Part shown: one piece after another, positions 6,332-13,862 of the stretch
Layout: each line of letters starts with the position of its first letter
How positions within the stretch are numbered: the first letter of the stretch is position 1
Assembly: GCA_015493675.1 (NCBI GenBank)
Contig: WGCR01000514.1
Span: forward strand, 1 to 15,897
Source of the DNA: Anaerolineae bacterium
GTDB taxonomy: Bacteria > Chloroflexota > Anaerolineae > J102
Direction: 5' to 3'
DNA: 15,897 nucleotides
Position numbers and translations under genes: made by a program
Notes under the pieces: model-generated
What the model saw: only the letters and a program-made list of their open reading frames with translations
The model's database searches: none
Told to the model about the DNA's origin: nothing

Positions 6332-7924
6332 ATGTTCCGAACCAAAAAGAAAAATGGAGATATTGAGCTACATGGCGATATCTGGAAGCATATCCAGCCC
6401 GGCGAGGTGGTGCTGGATGCTCAAGGTATCACGAAGCGTTATCCCGGCGGCGTGTTGGCCAATGATCACATTGATTTCAAGATAAAAGCCGGGGAGATTC
6501 ACGCGATTTTGGGAGAAAACGGGGCGGGCAAGACGACGCTGATGAGCATTTTGTTCGGGCTTTTGCAGCCTGACGAGGGGGAGATTTATGTGCGGGGACT
6601 GAAGGTGCGTTTTCGTTCGCCGGAAGACGCCATCAAGATGGGCATCGGCATGGTGCACCAGCATCGCAAGTTGGTGCCCGCGCATACGGTGCTGGAAAAT
6701 ATCCTGCTGGGGCATCCCAAAAGCAGGGGCGTCCTCAAGCTAAAGGAGGTTGAGGATGAAGTTATGGCCCTGGCGGAACGTTATGGCTTCGAGATCGATC
6801 CCCGGGCCCGGGTGTGGCAGCTCACCGAAGGTGAGAAACAGGTGGCGGAGATCGTTAAGGCGCTCTACCGCGGGGCAAAAATCCTGATCCTCGACGAGCC
6901 CACCTCGGCCCTGACGCCTTTGGAAACCGATCGTCTGCTGGAGTCTATCGAGACCATGACTCAGGACGCATTGGGCGTGGTGCCTTTCATTACTCATAAA
7001 TTGCCGGTGGTGCTTTCTATCAGCGAGAAGGTGACGATTTTGCGCAAGGGCCGTGTTGTGGACCGTCTGAATACGGCGGAGACGACCGAACAGATTTTGG
7101 CCCAGAGAATGGTGGGGCGACCAGTGATCTTTAATCTGCAGAAGCAGCCGATCGAACCGGGTGAGCCGGTGATTCAGGTGGAAGAGCTTTCGGCCAAGAA
7201 TAATAAAGGCGTCATGGCGCTGAACAAGGTTTCTTTCACCGTGCGCGAGGGAGAGATTCTTGGCGTTGCGGGCGTTGCCGGCAATGGTCAGCATGAATTG
7301 GCTGAGACCTTGTTTGGACTGCGTGAAGCAAAGGGCGGTCGTATTCTGTTTAGGGGGCAGGACATTACCCAGGCTTCGGTGCTGGATCGCTGGAAACTGG
7401 GCATGGGGTACACGCCTTCTGAACGCACAGAGGTGGGCTCCATCCCAGATTTTTCTCTGGTGGAGAATGTGACCATGAATTATTATTTCGATAATCGTTA
7501 TAATCACAGGGGATTCCTGGATTATGGCGGTTTGCGAAAATTGACCGAGCAGGTTATTGATGAGTTCGACGTGGCCACCCCCGGGCCGGATGTCCCGATT
7601 CGCACGCTTTCGGGCGGCAATCTGCAGAAGGTGATTCTGGGACGGGTGCTTTCGCGCCATCCCAAACTGGTCATTGCCAATTTGCCCGCACAGGGGCTGG
7701 ATGTGGGGGCGACCGAATTTGTGCAGCGCAAGTTATTGGAGGCCCGTTCGCAGAAGGCGGCGGTCATCCTTATCTCGGAAGATCTGGATGAGGTTCTCTC
7801 ACTCAGTGACTGGATTGCACCTATGTATGAAGGTGAGATTGTAGATATGATTCCTGCAGAGAAGGCTCAAAAAGACACCATCGGCGCCATGATTGCCGGA
7901 TTGCATCAGGAGCGAGGATCATGA
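6332..7924 (+). CDS. ABC importer ATPase with two nucleotide-binding domains (nucleoside/simple-sugar type)
   Basis: Cytoplasmic energising subunit of the importer. Two NBDs are fused in 530 residues, as in YufO/NupA- and RbsA-type ATPases. NBD1 has Walker A GENGAGKTT (61-69), a Q-loop Gln110 in MVHQHRKLVP, a signature degenerated to LTEGEKQ (164-170), Walker B ILILDEP (184-190) and the switch His in ITHKLP (about 222). NBD2 has the altered P-loop GVAGVAGNGQ (311-320), a canonical LSGGNLQ (426-432) and an altered Walker B in LVIANLPAQGLDVGA (446-460) without the usual acidic pair, so one ATP site is probably weak, as is usual in this family. The ATG has GAGG six bases upstream. The gene ends in ATGA, overlapping the start of the first permease by four bases. 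Confidence 0.95.
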   Translation: MFRTKKKNGDIELHGDIWKHIQPGEVVLDAQGITKRYPGGVLANDHIDFKIKAGEIHAILGENGAGKTTLMSILFGLLQPDEGEIYVRGLKVRFRSPEDAIKMGIGMVHQHRKLVPAHTVLENILLGHPKSRGVLKLKEVEDEVMALAERYGFEIDPRARVWQLTEGEKQVAEIVKALYRGAKILILDEPTSALTPLETDRLLESIETMTQDALGVVPFITHKLPVVLSISEKVTILRKGRVVDRLNTAETTEQILAQRMVGRPVIFNLQKQPIEPGEPVIQVEELSAKNNKGVMALNKVSFTVREGEILGVAGVAGNGQHELAETLFGLREAKGGRILFRGQDITQASVLDRWKLGMGYTPSERTEVGSIPDFSLVENVTMNYYFDNRYNHRGFLDYGGLRKLTEQVIDEFDVATPGPDVPIRTLSGGNLQKVILGRVLSRHPKLVIANLPAQGLDVGATEFVQRKLLEARSQKAAVILISEDLDEVLSLSDWIAPMYEGEIVDMIPAEKAQKDTIGAMIAGLHQERGS

Positions 7925-9048
7925 CTCTGGGCGGCTATGAATTCAGATTGCAACGTCGGGCGACGTTGCCAGGCTGGAAGGCGGCGTTGTTCTCGATTTT
8001 GGCGGTTCTATTCGGGCTTGCGCTTTTCAGCATCATTTTTTTGCAGGCTGGACAAAATCCTGTTGAGATTTACAAACAGATTTTCAGCTATGCGTTTCTC
8101 AATTCCTACGGTGTGCGTCTGACCATCAGTCGCTTTATTTTCCTGGCGCTGGCTTCTTACGCCTTCATCATCCCCGCCCAGGCCGGTTTGTGGAATATCG
8201 GTATGCCTGGTCAGCTTTATCTGGGAGCGCTGGCTTCCTTCGGCGTGGTTTATCTGATGGGCGGCAAAACTGGCGAGATGACTGCTTCTCAGCCGGTGAT
8301 CATCCTGTTGATGTTGACCGCGGCCATGTTGGCGGCGGGGTTGTTCGGCGCCATTGCCGGTTTTCTGAAGGGAAAATGGGGCGTGAATGAGATCGTGGTG
8401 ACCATGATGCTCAATTTCATCGCCTTTTATTTCGTCGCCTTTATGATTAAGGATGGCGGGCCGTTTATGAATTTGGGCGGTCGCGGTGAGAGCTTCGAAC
8501 TGCCCGAGGCGGCCCGGGCGCCCATGACAGGCGGTTTTCCCATCACGTTGTGGATTGTGTTCATTTTGATGGTCATGCTGCAAGTGCTTTTTTCCCGCAT
8601 GGGGTTGGGCTATCAGATTCGGGCCTTTGGCAAGAGCCCGGCTGCGGCCCGTTATGCGGGGATCAAACCGTTTATGATCGCCGTATTGGTTTTTTCCCTG
8701 GGCGGGGCTATTGCAGGCTTGTCCGGCTACCATTATTTTGCTGCAGTGCCGGGAGTGTATAAAATCGCCCGCACCTATGGCTATTTCGGCGATCTGGCAT
8801 TCTACGGCGTGATCTGCGGGCTGATTTCGCTGGGGAATCCTGTGGCTACGTTGCCGGTGGCCTTGTTGTTCGGCGGGCTGTCTATCGGCGGACGCTATGC
8901 TCAGGGCAAGCTGCATCTGGGCTTCGGCGTGGATTACGCGCTGATGGGCGTGCTGATGATCTCGCTGGTTGCTTTCCAGTTTTTCTACAATTACCAGATT
9001 TTGATAACGAAAAAGGAGAAAAAACTCGATGTTGCCATTTCTGATTAG
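7921..9048 (+). CDS. ABC importer permease, first subunit (YufP/BPD-type)
   Basis: One of two membrane subunits forming the channel of the BMP importer. The 375-residue, highly hydrophobic product has about eight to ten membrane segments. It carries family stretches near LWNIGMPGQLYLGAL (about 90-104; commonly FNIGxEGQ) and WGVNEIVVTMMLNFIAFYF (about 153-171), plus the cytoplasmic loop GLGYQIRAFGKSPAAARYAG, which resembles the EAA-like ATPase-contact loop of this family. It starts within the ATGA shared with the ATPase stop and overlaps the second permease by 20 bases at its end, so the three genes are translationally coupled. No signal peptide is expected. Substrate not readable from the sequence. 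Confidence 0.93.
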   Translation: MTLGGYEFRLQRRATLPGWKAALFSILAVLFGLALFSIIFLQAGQNPVEIYKQIFSYAFLNSYGVRLTISRFIFLALASYAFIIPAQAGLWNIGMPGQLYLGALASFGVVYLMGGKTGEMTASQPVIILLMLTAAMLAAGLFGAIAGFLKGKWGVNEIVVTMMLNFIAFYFVAFMIKDGGPFMNLGGRGESFELPEAARAPMTGGFPITLWIVFILMVMLQVLFSRMGLGYQIRAFGKSPAAARYAGIKPFMIAVLVFSLGGAIAGLSGYHYFAAVPGVYKIARTYGYFGDLAFYGVICGLISLGNPVATLPVALLFGGLSIGGRYAQGKLHLGFGVDYALMGVLMISLVAFQFFYNYQILITKKEKKLDVAISD

Positions 9049-9904
9049 AAGTCTGGAAGCCGCCATGATCTTCACCTTCGCCGGGTTGGGCGAGCTGGTG
9101 GATCAGCGCTCGGGCATCCTGAATGTCGGCCTGGAAGGCATCATGCTGTTTGGCGCCACCCTGGGCTTCATTGCCGCCAAGACCACTGGCAACTATTTTA
9201 TCGGATTTATGGTGGGCCTGGGCATTGGCGCCGCGTTGGGTCTGCTGCACGGATTTTTCTCCATCAGCCTGGGCGTGGATCAGGTGGTCAGTGGCATGGG
9301 TATCTGGATATTCGGCTTTGGCATGACCACTTACATCGGCAATCCTTACACTGGCCCGCTGGGACTGGATAAACTCCCCACTATTTTGGGCGTCTCCCCC
9401 TTCTTCTACCTGGCAGTGATTATGGTTGTGCTGGTGTGGTTTGTGCTTAGCAAGACGGGCCTGGGCCTGCAAATCCGCTCAGTGGGCGAACGACCGTCTG
9501 TGGCTCAGGTTTCAGGCATCAGCGTCACCCGTATTCGCTATATGAGCGTCATCTTTGGCGGCATGATGTCGGGTTTTGCGGGCGCCGTGTATGCGCTGTA
9601 TTACAATCCAGTCTGGAATTACAATTTTCTCATGGGCTGGGGTTTCATTTCTCTGGCGCTGGTCTTCTTCTCCATGTGGAATCCTTATATTCTGTTCGGC
9701 GGCGCCGTGCTGTTCGGCCTCTTGTGGCAACTTGCCCTGAATCCGCAGATGTTCTTCCCGGGCCTGGCCTCCCGCTATATCTGGCGCATGGTTCCCTTTA
9801 TCATGACCATCCTGGTGTTGGTGCTCATCTCCTCCAAATGGTTCCGCTCCCGCTGGGGAGCCACCAAACCCGAGGCCCTGGGCCAACCCTATCATAAGGA
9901 ATAA
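9029..9904 (+). CDS. ABC importer permease, second subunit (YufQ-type)
   Basis: Second membrane subunit of the importer. The 291-residue hydrophobic product opens with the family hallmark: AGLGELVDQRSGILNVGLEG (about 18-37), followed by IMLFGA. It has about eight membrane segments, a VDQVVSGMGIWIFGFGMTTY stretch, and the ATPase-contact-like loop GLGLQIRSVGERPSVAQVSG at about 150-170. The start ATG has AAGGAG ten bases upstream, inside the end of the first permease, and the genes overlap by 20 bases. It is the last gene of the operon, followed 16 bases later by a rho-independent terminator. Paired long and short permeases with a double-NBD ATPase and a BMP lipoprotein is the standard set for this importer class. 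Confidence 0.94.
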   Translation: MLPFLIRSLEAAMIFTFAGLGELVDQRSGILNVGLEGIMLFGATLGFIAAKTTGNYFIGFMVGLGIGAALGLLHGFFSISLGVDQVVSGMGIWIFGFGMTTYIGNPYTGPLGLDKLPTILGVSPFFYLAVIMVVLVWFVLSKTGLGLQIRSVGERPSVAQVSGISVTRIRYMSVIFGGMMSGFAGAVYALYYNPVWNYNFLMGWGFISLALVFFSMWNPYILFGGAVLFGLLWQLALNPQMFFPGLASRYIWRMVPFIMTILVLVLISSKWFRSRWGATKPEALGQPYHKE

Positions 9905-9919
9905 GACATAAAGCGTAGC

Positions 9920-9960
9920 GGCGGGAGGTCGAAGCATGTGCGATGGCCTCCCGCCTTTTT
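9920..9960 (+). terminator. Rho-independent terminator of the importer operon
   Basis: GGCGGGAGGTC (9920-9930) pairs with GGCCTCCCGCC (9945-9955; one G-T wobble) and runs directly into TTTTT. It lies between the convergent permease and PIG-L genes. The reverse orientation lacks a T-tract, so it serves the plus strand. Confidence 0.9.
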
Positions 9961-9970
9961 GGGGGCGTTT

Positions 9971-10822
9971 TTACCCCACCATTTTCCCCAGTCGCCCGAG
10001 CACATCGTCGGTGAAACGCTGCAAGAGCCGGGCCACGTAATCCTGGATGTCTATCGAGTCGTCTTCAATGAGGGGCGTCAAATCCATGGCGAAATCCATG
10101 AGATCGGCCATGTCGGTGGCGTGGGACGCGTAGTAAGTGGCGTTGGCCCGACGGCGGCCCATGGTCGCCAGATCGTAGCGCTTGCCGCCGCTGATCTGCG
10201 AATCGAACACGGTGACCAGGGCCAATTGCAGATTTTCGTAGCGAGAGACGTCGAAGGCCACTTTGTCCTCGTCCGCCATCCAGTCTAAATCGCGCCAGAC
10301 TTCGCAGCCATACAACCGCCGCGGGCGCTCCTCCCGGGGCAGGCTACGGATGGCCGCCAGGGTCTTGATGACGATGCCGATGTGGGTGTCGTGTTTGTCT
10401 GCGGGATTGTGGGTGTAGACAATTTCGGGGCGGGTGGCTTTGAGAATGGCGATGAGGTCCGCCACCGGCTCCTGGTTGCCCGAGTCTTTGACAGCGCTGC
10501 TGGGGTAATCAAGCAGAAATTGGGCGGCGTATTCGCCCACGAAGGCGGCTTTTTTCTGCTCCACGGCCCGCACCCGGCGCATGTCTTCATCGGTGTAGTG
10601 GGCGTAGACGCCCGCCCGCGGGCTGCCAGCGCCGTTGGTCATTACTACGCCGGTGAACCATTTGTCGGGCTGGCCAAAGGTTTCGAGAATGCCGTCAACG
10701 GCCATGATCTCCAGATCGTCCTGATGGGCGCCGATGGCGAGATGGGTGGTGCGGGCCAGCGCTTCGGCTTCGGGCGCGCCATCGGGGATGTAGAGTTGTG
10801 CGGAAAGGAGGGTAAGCTTCAT
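9971..10822 (-). CDS. PIG-L family (LmbE-like) zinc-dependent deacetylase
   Basis: Family members remove N-acetyl groups from amino sugars such as GlcNAc conjugates using a metal centre. The 283-residue protein has the first motif as LAIGAHQDDLEIMA (about 28-41; usually AHPDDxE, so the Pro is Gln here), with His33 and Asp36 as expected metal ligands and Asp35 the expected base. The later histidine pair is in HNPADKHDTHIG (His144, His147). No signal peptide is seen, so it is probably cytoplasmic. A longer frame reaches 11032, but that extension runs antiparallel through the racemase gene's end. The ATG at 10822 has AAGGA eight bases upstream and begins at the domain. Last gene of the minus-strand operon, 37 bases after the racemase gene. 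Substrate unknown. Confidence 0.88.
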   Translation of the reverse strand: MKLTLLSAQLYIPDGAPEAEALARTTHLAIGAHQDDLEIMAVDGILETFGQPDKWFTGVVMTNGAGSPRAGVYAHYTDEDMRRVRAVEQKKAAFVGEYAAQFLLDYPSSAVKDSGNQEPVADLIAILKATRPEIVYTHNPADKHDTHIGIVIKTLAAIRSLPREERPRRLYGCEVWRDLDWMADEDKVAFDVSRYENLQLALVTVFDSQISGGKRYDLATMGRRRANATYYASHATDMADLMDFAMDLTPLIEDDSIDIQDYVARLLQRFTDDVLGRLGKMVG

Positions 10823-10859
10823 GGTGACAATCCTTATATGGGGGTCCAGTTGGGTCAGT

Positions 10860-11564
10860 TCAGATATCATAATCGCCCAGCGCATAGTCCACCGCAACCT
10901 GGGCGTGGATGAGCGTGGTGTCGAAGACCGGAATGTCGATGTCATCCTGGCCCACCAGCAGACCGATCTCGGTGCAGCCCAGGATGACGCCCTGCGCGCC
11001 GCGGGCCGCCAAATGTTGCATAATCTCGACATAACGAGCTTTTGATTCGGGGAGAATCTCGCCCACCACCAGTTCGTCGTAGATGATGCGATGCACGTCG
11101 GCCCGTTCGCTTTCGTCGGGGATCAGCACGTTCAGGCCGTGATTGTTCACCAGGCGGCCTTTGTAGAAATCCTCTTCCATGGTGAAGCGGGTGCCCAGCA
11201 GGCTGATGGCGCCGAGCCCGCGGGCCTTGATGCGGGCAGCGGTGGCGTCGGCGATGTGCAGCAGGGGGATGTCGATGGCCGCGGCCACATCGTCGGCCAT
11301 TTTGTGCATGGTATTGGTGCAGATGACCACGAAATCGCCCCCGCCCGCCTGCACCTGCCGGGCCGCGTCGATCATGCGGGCGGTGAGCTCATCCCAGGCG
11401 CCCGCATGTTGCAGCGTCTCGATCTCGGCAAAATCCACCGAGACCATCACGCTTTTGGCGGAATGCAAGCCGCCCAGCTTGTCGCGCACAGTTTCGTTGA
11501 TGATACGGTAATACTCGATGGAGGATTCCCAGCTCATGCCTCCGATAAGGCCGATGGTTTTCAT
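10860..11564 (-). CDS. Aspartate/glutamate racemase family protein
   Basis: Cofactor-independent two-cysteine racemase of the Asp/Glu/hydantoin superfamily, most like YgeA-type amino-acid racemases. The 234-residue product begins MKTIGLIGGMSWESSIEYYR, the usual opening of that group. It has the two catalytic-type cysteines in VICTNTMHK (Cys82) and LGCTEIGLL (Cys197), in the expected positions for the two half-domains. A frame could start at a TTG at 11570, but AGGAGG touches that codon and lies six bases from the ATG at 11564, so 11564 is chosen. It follows the ROK-like gene after a 162-base gap that holds a palindromic repeat, and precedes the PIG-L gene. The amino acid acted on cannot be told from sequence. 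Confidence 0.9.
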   Translation of the reverse strand: MKTIGLIGGMSWESSIEYYRIINETVRDKLGGLHSAKSVMVSVDFAEIETLQHAGAWDELTARMIDAARQVQAGGGDFVVICTNTMHKMADDVAAAIDIPLLHIADATAARIKARGLGAISLLGTRFTMEEDFYKGRLVNNHGLNVLIPDESERADVHRIIYDELVVGEILPESKARYVEIMQHLAARGAQGVILGCTEIGLLVGQDDIDIPVFDTTLIHAQVAVDYALGDYDI

Positions 11565-11607
11565 AGTCAACCTCCTAACCTGGCAAAGCCAGGGGCAAAG
11601 AAGCTGA

Positions 11608-11685
11608 TCTCACGCAAAGTCGCCAAGGCGCTAAGCTTTTCTTTGCTTCTTTTTTCCTTTGCGGCTTCGCGTCTTTGCGTGAGAC
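11608..11685. repeat. Palindromic intergenic repeat, copy 2 (CACGCAAAG type)
   Basis: Outer arms TCTCACGCAAAG (11608-11619) and CTTTGCGTGAGA (11673-11684) are a perfect 12-bp inverted repeat. Reverse-complemented, the 77-base unit matches copy 3 at 15621-15697 in 71 of 77 positions without gaps, including a 37-base identical core. It sits between the ROK-like and racemase genes. Confidence 0.85.
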
Positions 11686-11726
11686 ATTTTCTTGTACAGA
11701 TTGCAAAGACTTCATTGATAAGACGC

Positions 11727-13106
11727 TCAATCGAGAGCGGGCAGGCTGGCCGCGGCGATGGATTGCCCCACGCGGCGGCTCTTTTCGTCCGGCAACTGGA
11801 TGGCGATGCGGCGCAATTCGGGGAATTCGCGGGCGATGAGGTTCTGAGCCGTCTCCAGGATGATGGGCCCGCCCGAGCCGGAAGTGACCCGACCCAGGAT
11901 GAGCGCGTGGTCGATGTCGTAGAAATCGGCGTAATGGGCCAGGGCGTAGCCCAGATAAACGCCGATGGTCTCCCAAATCTGCCGGGTGCCGGCATGGCCC
12001 GCCTCCAGATATTTTTGGATGGACTTGAGTTTGGCGGCCTTGGTGTCGCCCTTGGGCGTGAGGCCCACGCGCGGGGCCAGACGGAACACCGCCTGCTGCG
12101 AAAAGTAGCGCGCGCCCACCCCGCGATCGCCCGACCACTCGTCCGCGGGCGCGGCGGGCGCATAATCCACAGGCGCGAAGGCCAGCTCGTTCAGCCAGTC
12201 CGTGATGGCCCCGGCCCGATTCACATAGCCCACCGCCTCGCTGGAGCCCATGGCAATGCCCAGGATGGCGTTGACGCCCAGCGACATGGAGCCCGCCAGC
12301 GCGGTCACCTCGCCATCGTTGACCACTTCCAGCGGTGCGCCAAATTCTCGCTGAATGCGCTGAAACATCGTGCGGATTTGGTCGAAGCGGGCCTCGGGGA
12401 TGCCGCGATAAAGCGACGCCACCCGCGGCTGGTTATCCACATACACGCCCGCGGAGCTGCCGCCGATGGCATCCACCCGCGGCAGATGTTCGGCGGCTTC
12501 CTTCAAGGCGGCCATGATGCGTTGATAGTGATAATCGGGATCGCTTTGCTCCACCGGCTCCCACACGATTTCGTCGCTGAAGATGGCCTTGCCATCCACC
12601 ACCGCCGAAACTTTGACATCGGACGCGCCCAGATCGAAGCCGATGCGGCAACCGTCGAGATGGCGCCCCAGGGGCTGACTGCGTTCGCTGGCGACAGGCG
12701 CCTCTCCGGCCTCGCAAATCTCCACGACCAAGGGCCGCCGGTAAACCTGCTCGCCCATGAAGCGATAATCGAAGGCCCGATCGCCATCAGGCGTATAAAT
12801 ACGGCGGATGTGTTCGCCGATGGTCCGCGGACCGCCGATGGTGACTTTCCAGCCGCCGCGCTGCCACAGCAAGAATTTTACTAGGCGCTCGGCGTAGAAA
12901 AGATTTTCCCGGGCCCGGGGATGATCGGCAGGAAAGACGACGGTTTCGTAACGGGAAATCGCCCCGTGGGTGCGTTCCAGGGCGATGACCAGGGGCGCGC
13001 CGCCTGCCGCCTCAGCGTCACGGTGAAAAGCGCGGTTGGCCATCGCCGCGGGCCGAAAATCAGGGTCGAGAGGCGGCTGCATTGCAGGAAGGATGAGTTT
13101 CATCAT
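11727..13106 (-). CDS. ROK-family-like sugar kinase with an extra N-terminal domain
   Basis: Probable ATP-dependent sugar kinase of the actin-like ATPase fold. The ROK-like core runs from about 152 to 459: phosphate-loop-like IGFDLGASDVKV (155-166), IGGSSAGVYVDNQPRV (about 214-229), the catalytic-Asp motif VVNDGEVTALAG (261-272, Asp264), GIAMGSSEAVGYV (283-295) and a late GRVTSGSGGPIILE (405-418). The usual ROK zinc motif CxCGxxGC is absent. About 150 residues precede the core, with AERLVKFLLWQRGGWKVTIG and DYRFMGEQVYRRPLVVEI; I recognise them only as an extra domain seen in some long ROK-like proteins. The ATG has GAGG nine bases upstream. It lies 12 bases after the ACT gene. A non-catalytic sugar sensor is the alternative. 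Confidence 0.8.
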   Translation of the reverse strand: MMKLILPAMQPPLDPDFRPAAMANRAFHRDAEAAGGAPLVIALERTHGAISRYETVVFPADHPRARENLFYAERLVKFLLWQRGGWKVTIGGPRTIGEHIRRIYTPDGDRAFDYRFMGEQVYRRPLVVEICEAGEAPVASERSQPLGRHLDGCRIGFDLGASDVKVSAVVDGKAIFSDEIVWEPVEQSDPDYHYQRIMAALKEAAEHLPRVDAIGGSSAGVYVDNQPRVASLYRGIPEARFDQIRTMFQRIQREFGAPLEVVNDGEVTALAGSMSLGVNAILGIAMGSSEAVGYVNRAGAITDWLNELAFAPVDYAPAAPADEWSGDRGVGARYFSQQAVFRLAPRVGLTPKGDTKAAKLKSIQKYLEAGHAGTRQIWETIGVYLGYALAHYADFYDIDHALILGRVTSGSGGPIILETAQNLIAREFPELRRIAIQLPDEKSRRVGQSIAAASLPALD

Positions 13107-13118
13107 AATGAAACGCCT

Positions 13119-13652
13119 CTAACCAACGTAATGCGAAACCTGGATTTCTACATTCAATTGGTCGCCGATCTCTTCCAGGGTTTCCTGGCATTCATGCAGT
13201 GAAACATGGGGCGGGGCCAGCACTACGGCATCCATCATAAACAGCAGGATGCCGCTCATGGGCGCCTGCACCACATTGGTGTCCAGCGATTCGATGTTTA
13301 CGCCTTTCTCTGCCAGATGCTGGGCCACGCCATGCAGAATGCCCTCGTGATCAGCGCCACGCAGCGATATCTGGTACGGCATCCATCCCGAGTGCTCCCT
13401 GGTTTCCCAGTGTTCCGAGAGATTGGTGGTCAGCTTGTAGCCTTCTGCACGCAGGCCGCGCACGCGTTCGCGGAAGTCTTCCAGATTTGATTCGGGCACG
13501 CTGACATGAACCAGCATGGCAAAGACGCCGCCCAGACGCACCATGCGGCTGGCTTCCACATTGCCCTGATATTCCAGAACCAGCCGGGTGAAACGTTCAA
13601 CCAATCCCACCTGATCCGGGCCGGTTAGGGTGATAACAAGATTTTTTTTCAT
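13119..13652 (-). CDS. Double-ACT-domain regulator, GcvR-like
   Basis: Two ACT domains in 177 residues (about 4-80 and 92-175), the architecture of the glycine-cleavage regulator GcvR and related amino-acid-sensing proteins. Each repeat starts with the typical beta-strand and ligand turn: VITLTGPDQVGLVERFTRLV (about 6-25) and QISLRGADHEGILHGVAQHL (about 94-113). No DNA-binding motif or catalytic domain is attached, so it probably senses an amino acid and acts through a partner protein. A GTG at 13661 would lengthen it by three residues, but AGGAG overlaps that codon and lies eight bases from the ATG at 13652. It is the first gene of the minus-strand operon and is divergent from the GntR gene. 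Confidence 0.88.
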   Translation of the reverse strand: MKKNLVITLTGPDQVGLVERFTRLVLEYQGNVEASRMVRLGGVFAMLVHVSVPESNLEDFRERVRGLRAEGYKLTTNLSEHWETREHSGWMPYQISLRGADHEGILHGVAQHLAEKGVNIESLDTNVVQAPMSGILLFMMDAVVLAPPHVSLHECQETLEEIGDQLNVEIQVSHYVG

Positions 13653-13808
13653 GATACGCACTCCTGGTGAAAGGGGGGGGATTTTATGCCAATTGTATCA
13701 TATGTGAGAGAGGGATTCATGCATTCACGCCCCGGCAATTTCAAAGATGACAACGCACTCATCATCCATAACATCTAATTGAGAATTGCTGTTAATGGTC
13801 CCCAAAGA

Positions 13809-13837
13809 TTGACAGGCTATGGCATACAGGGTATAAT
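13809..13837 (+). promoter_or_regulatory. Consensus sigma70 promoter of the GntR gene
   Basis: TTGACA (13809-13814), a 17-base spacer and TATAAT (13832-13837): a perfect match to the -35/-10 consensus. The start of transcription would fall near 13844, about 20 bases before the ATG at 13863. This rules out the longer frame that begins at 13779. Confidence 0.8.
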
Positions 13838-13860
13838 TTGTCATACAACCAGACAAATTA
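13834..13860. promoter_or_regulatory. Probable GntR autoregulatory operator
   Basis: TAATTTGTC (13834-13842) and GACAAATTA (13852-13860) form a perfect 9-bp inverted repeat with a 9-base centre. The site overlaps the -10 box and start of transcription and ends two bases before the regulator's ATG, where bound protein would block its own transcription. Confidence 0.6.
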
Positions 13861-13862
13861 CC

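Noticed and set aside
6740..7660. A 306-codon minus-strand open frame opposite the importer ATPase
   Set aside because: Antisense shadow of a well-conserved double-NBD ATPase; no domain or ribosome binding site.
8008..9075. A 355-codon minus-strand open frame opposite the first permease
   Set aside because: Its sequence is His/Gln/Arg-rich shadow translation of a clear permease gene, with no start signal or domain.
11091..12884. A 597-codon open frame on the plus strand, antisense to the racemase and ROK-like genes
   Set aside because: It runs opposite two recognisable genes and across a palindromic repeat, has His/Gly/Ala/Asp-rich shadow composition and no domain. High GC codon bias on the other strand explains it.
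13779..13862. A longer N-terminus for the GntR regulator starting at 13779
   Set aside because: A perfect -35/-10 promoter lies inside this extension, the extra residues do not look like a GntR N-terminus, and the protein has normal length from 13863.
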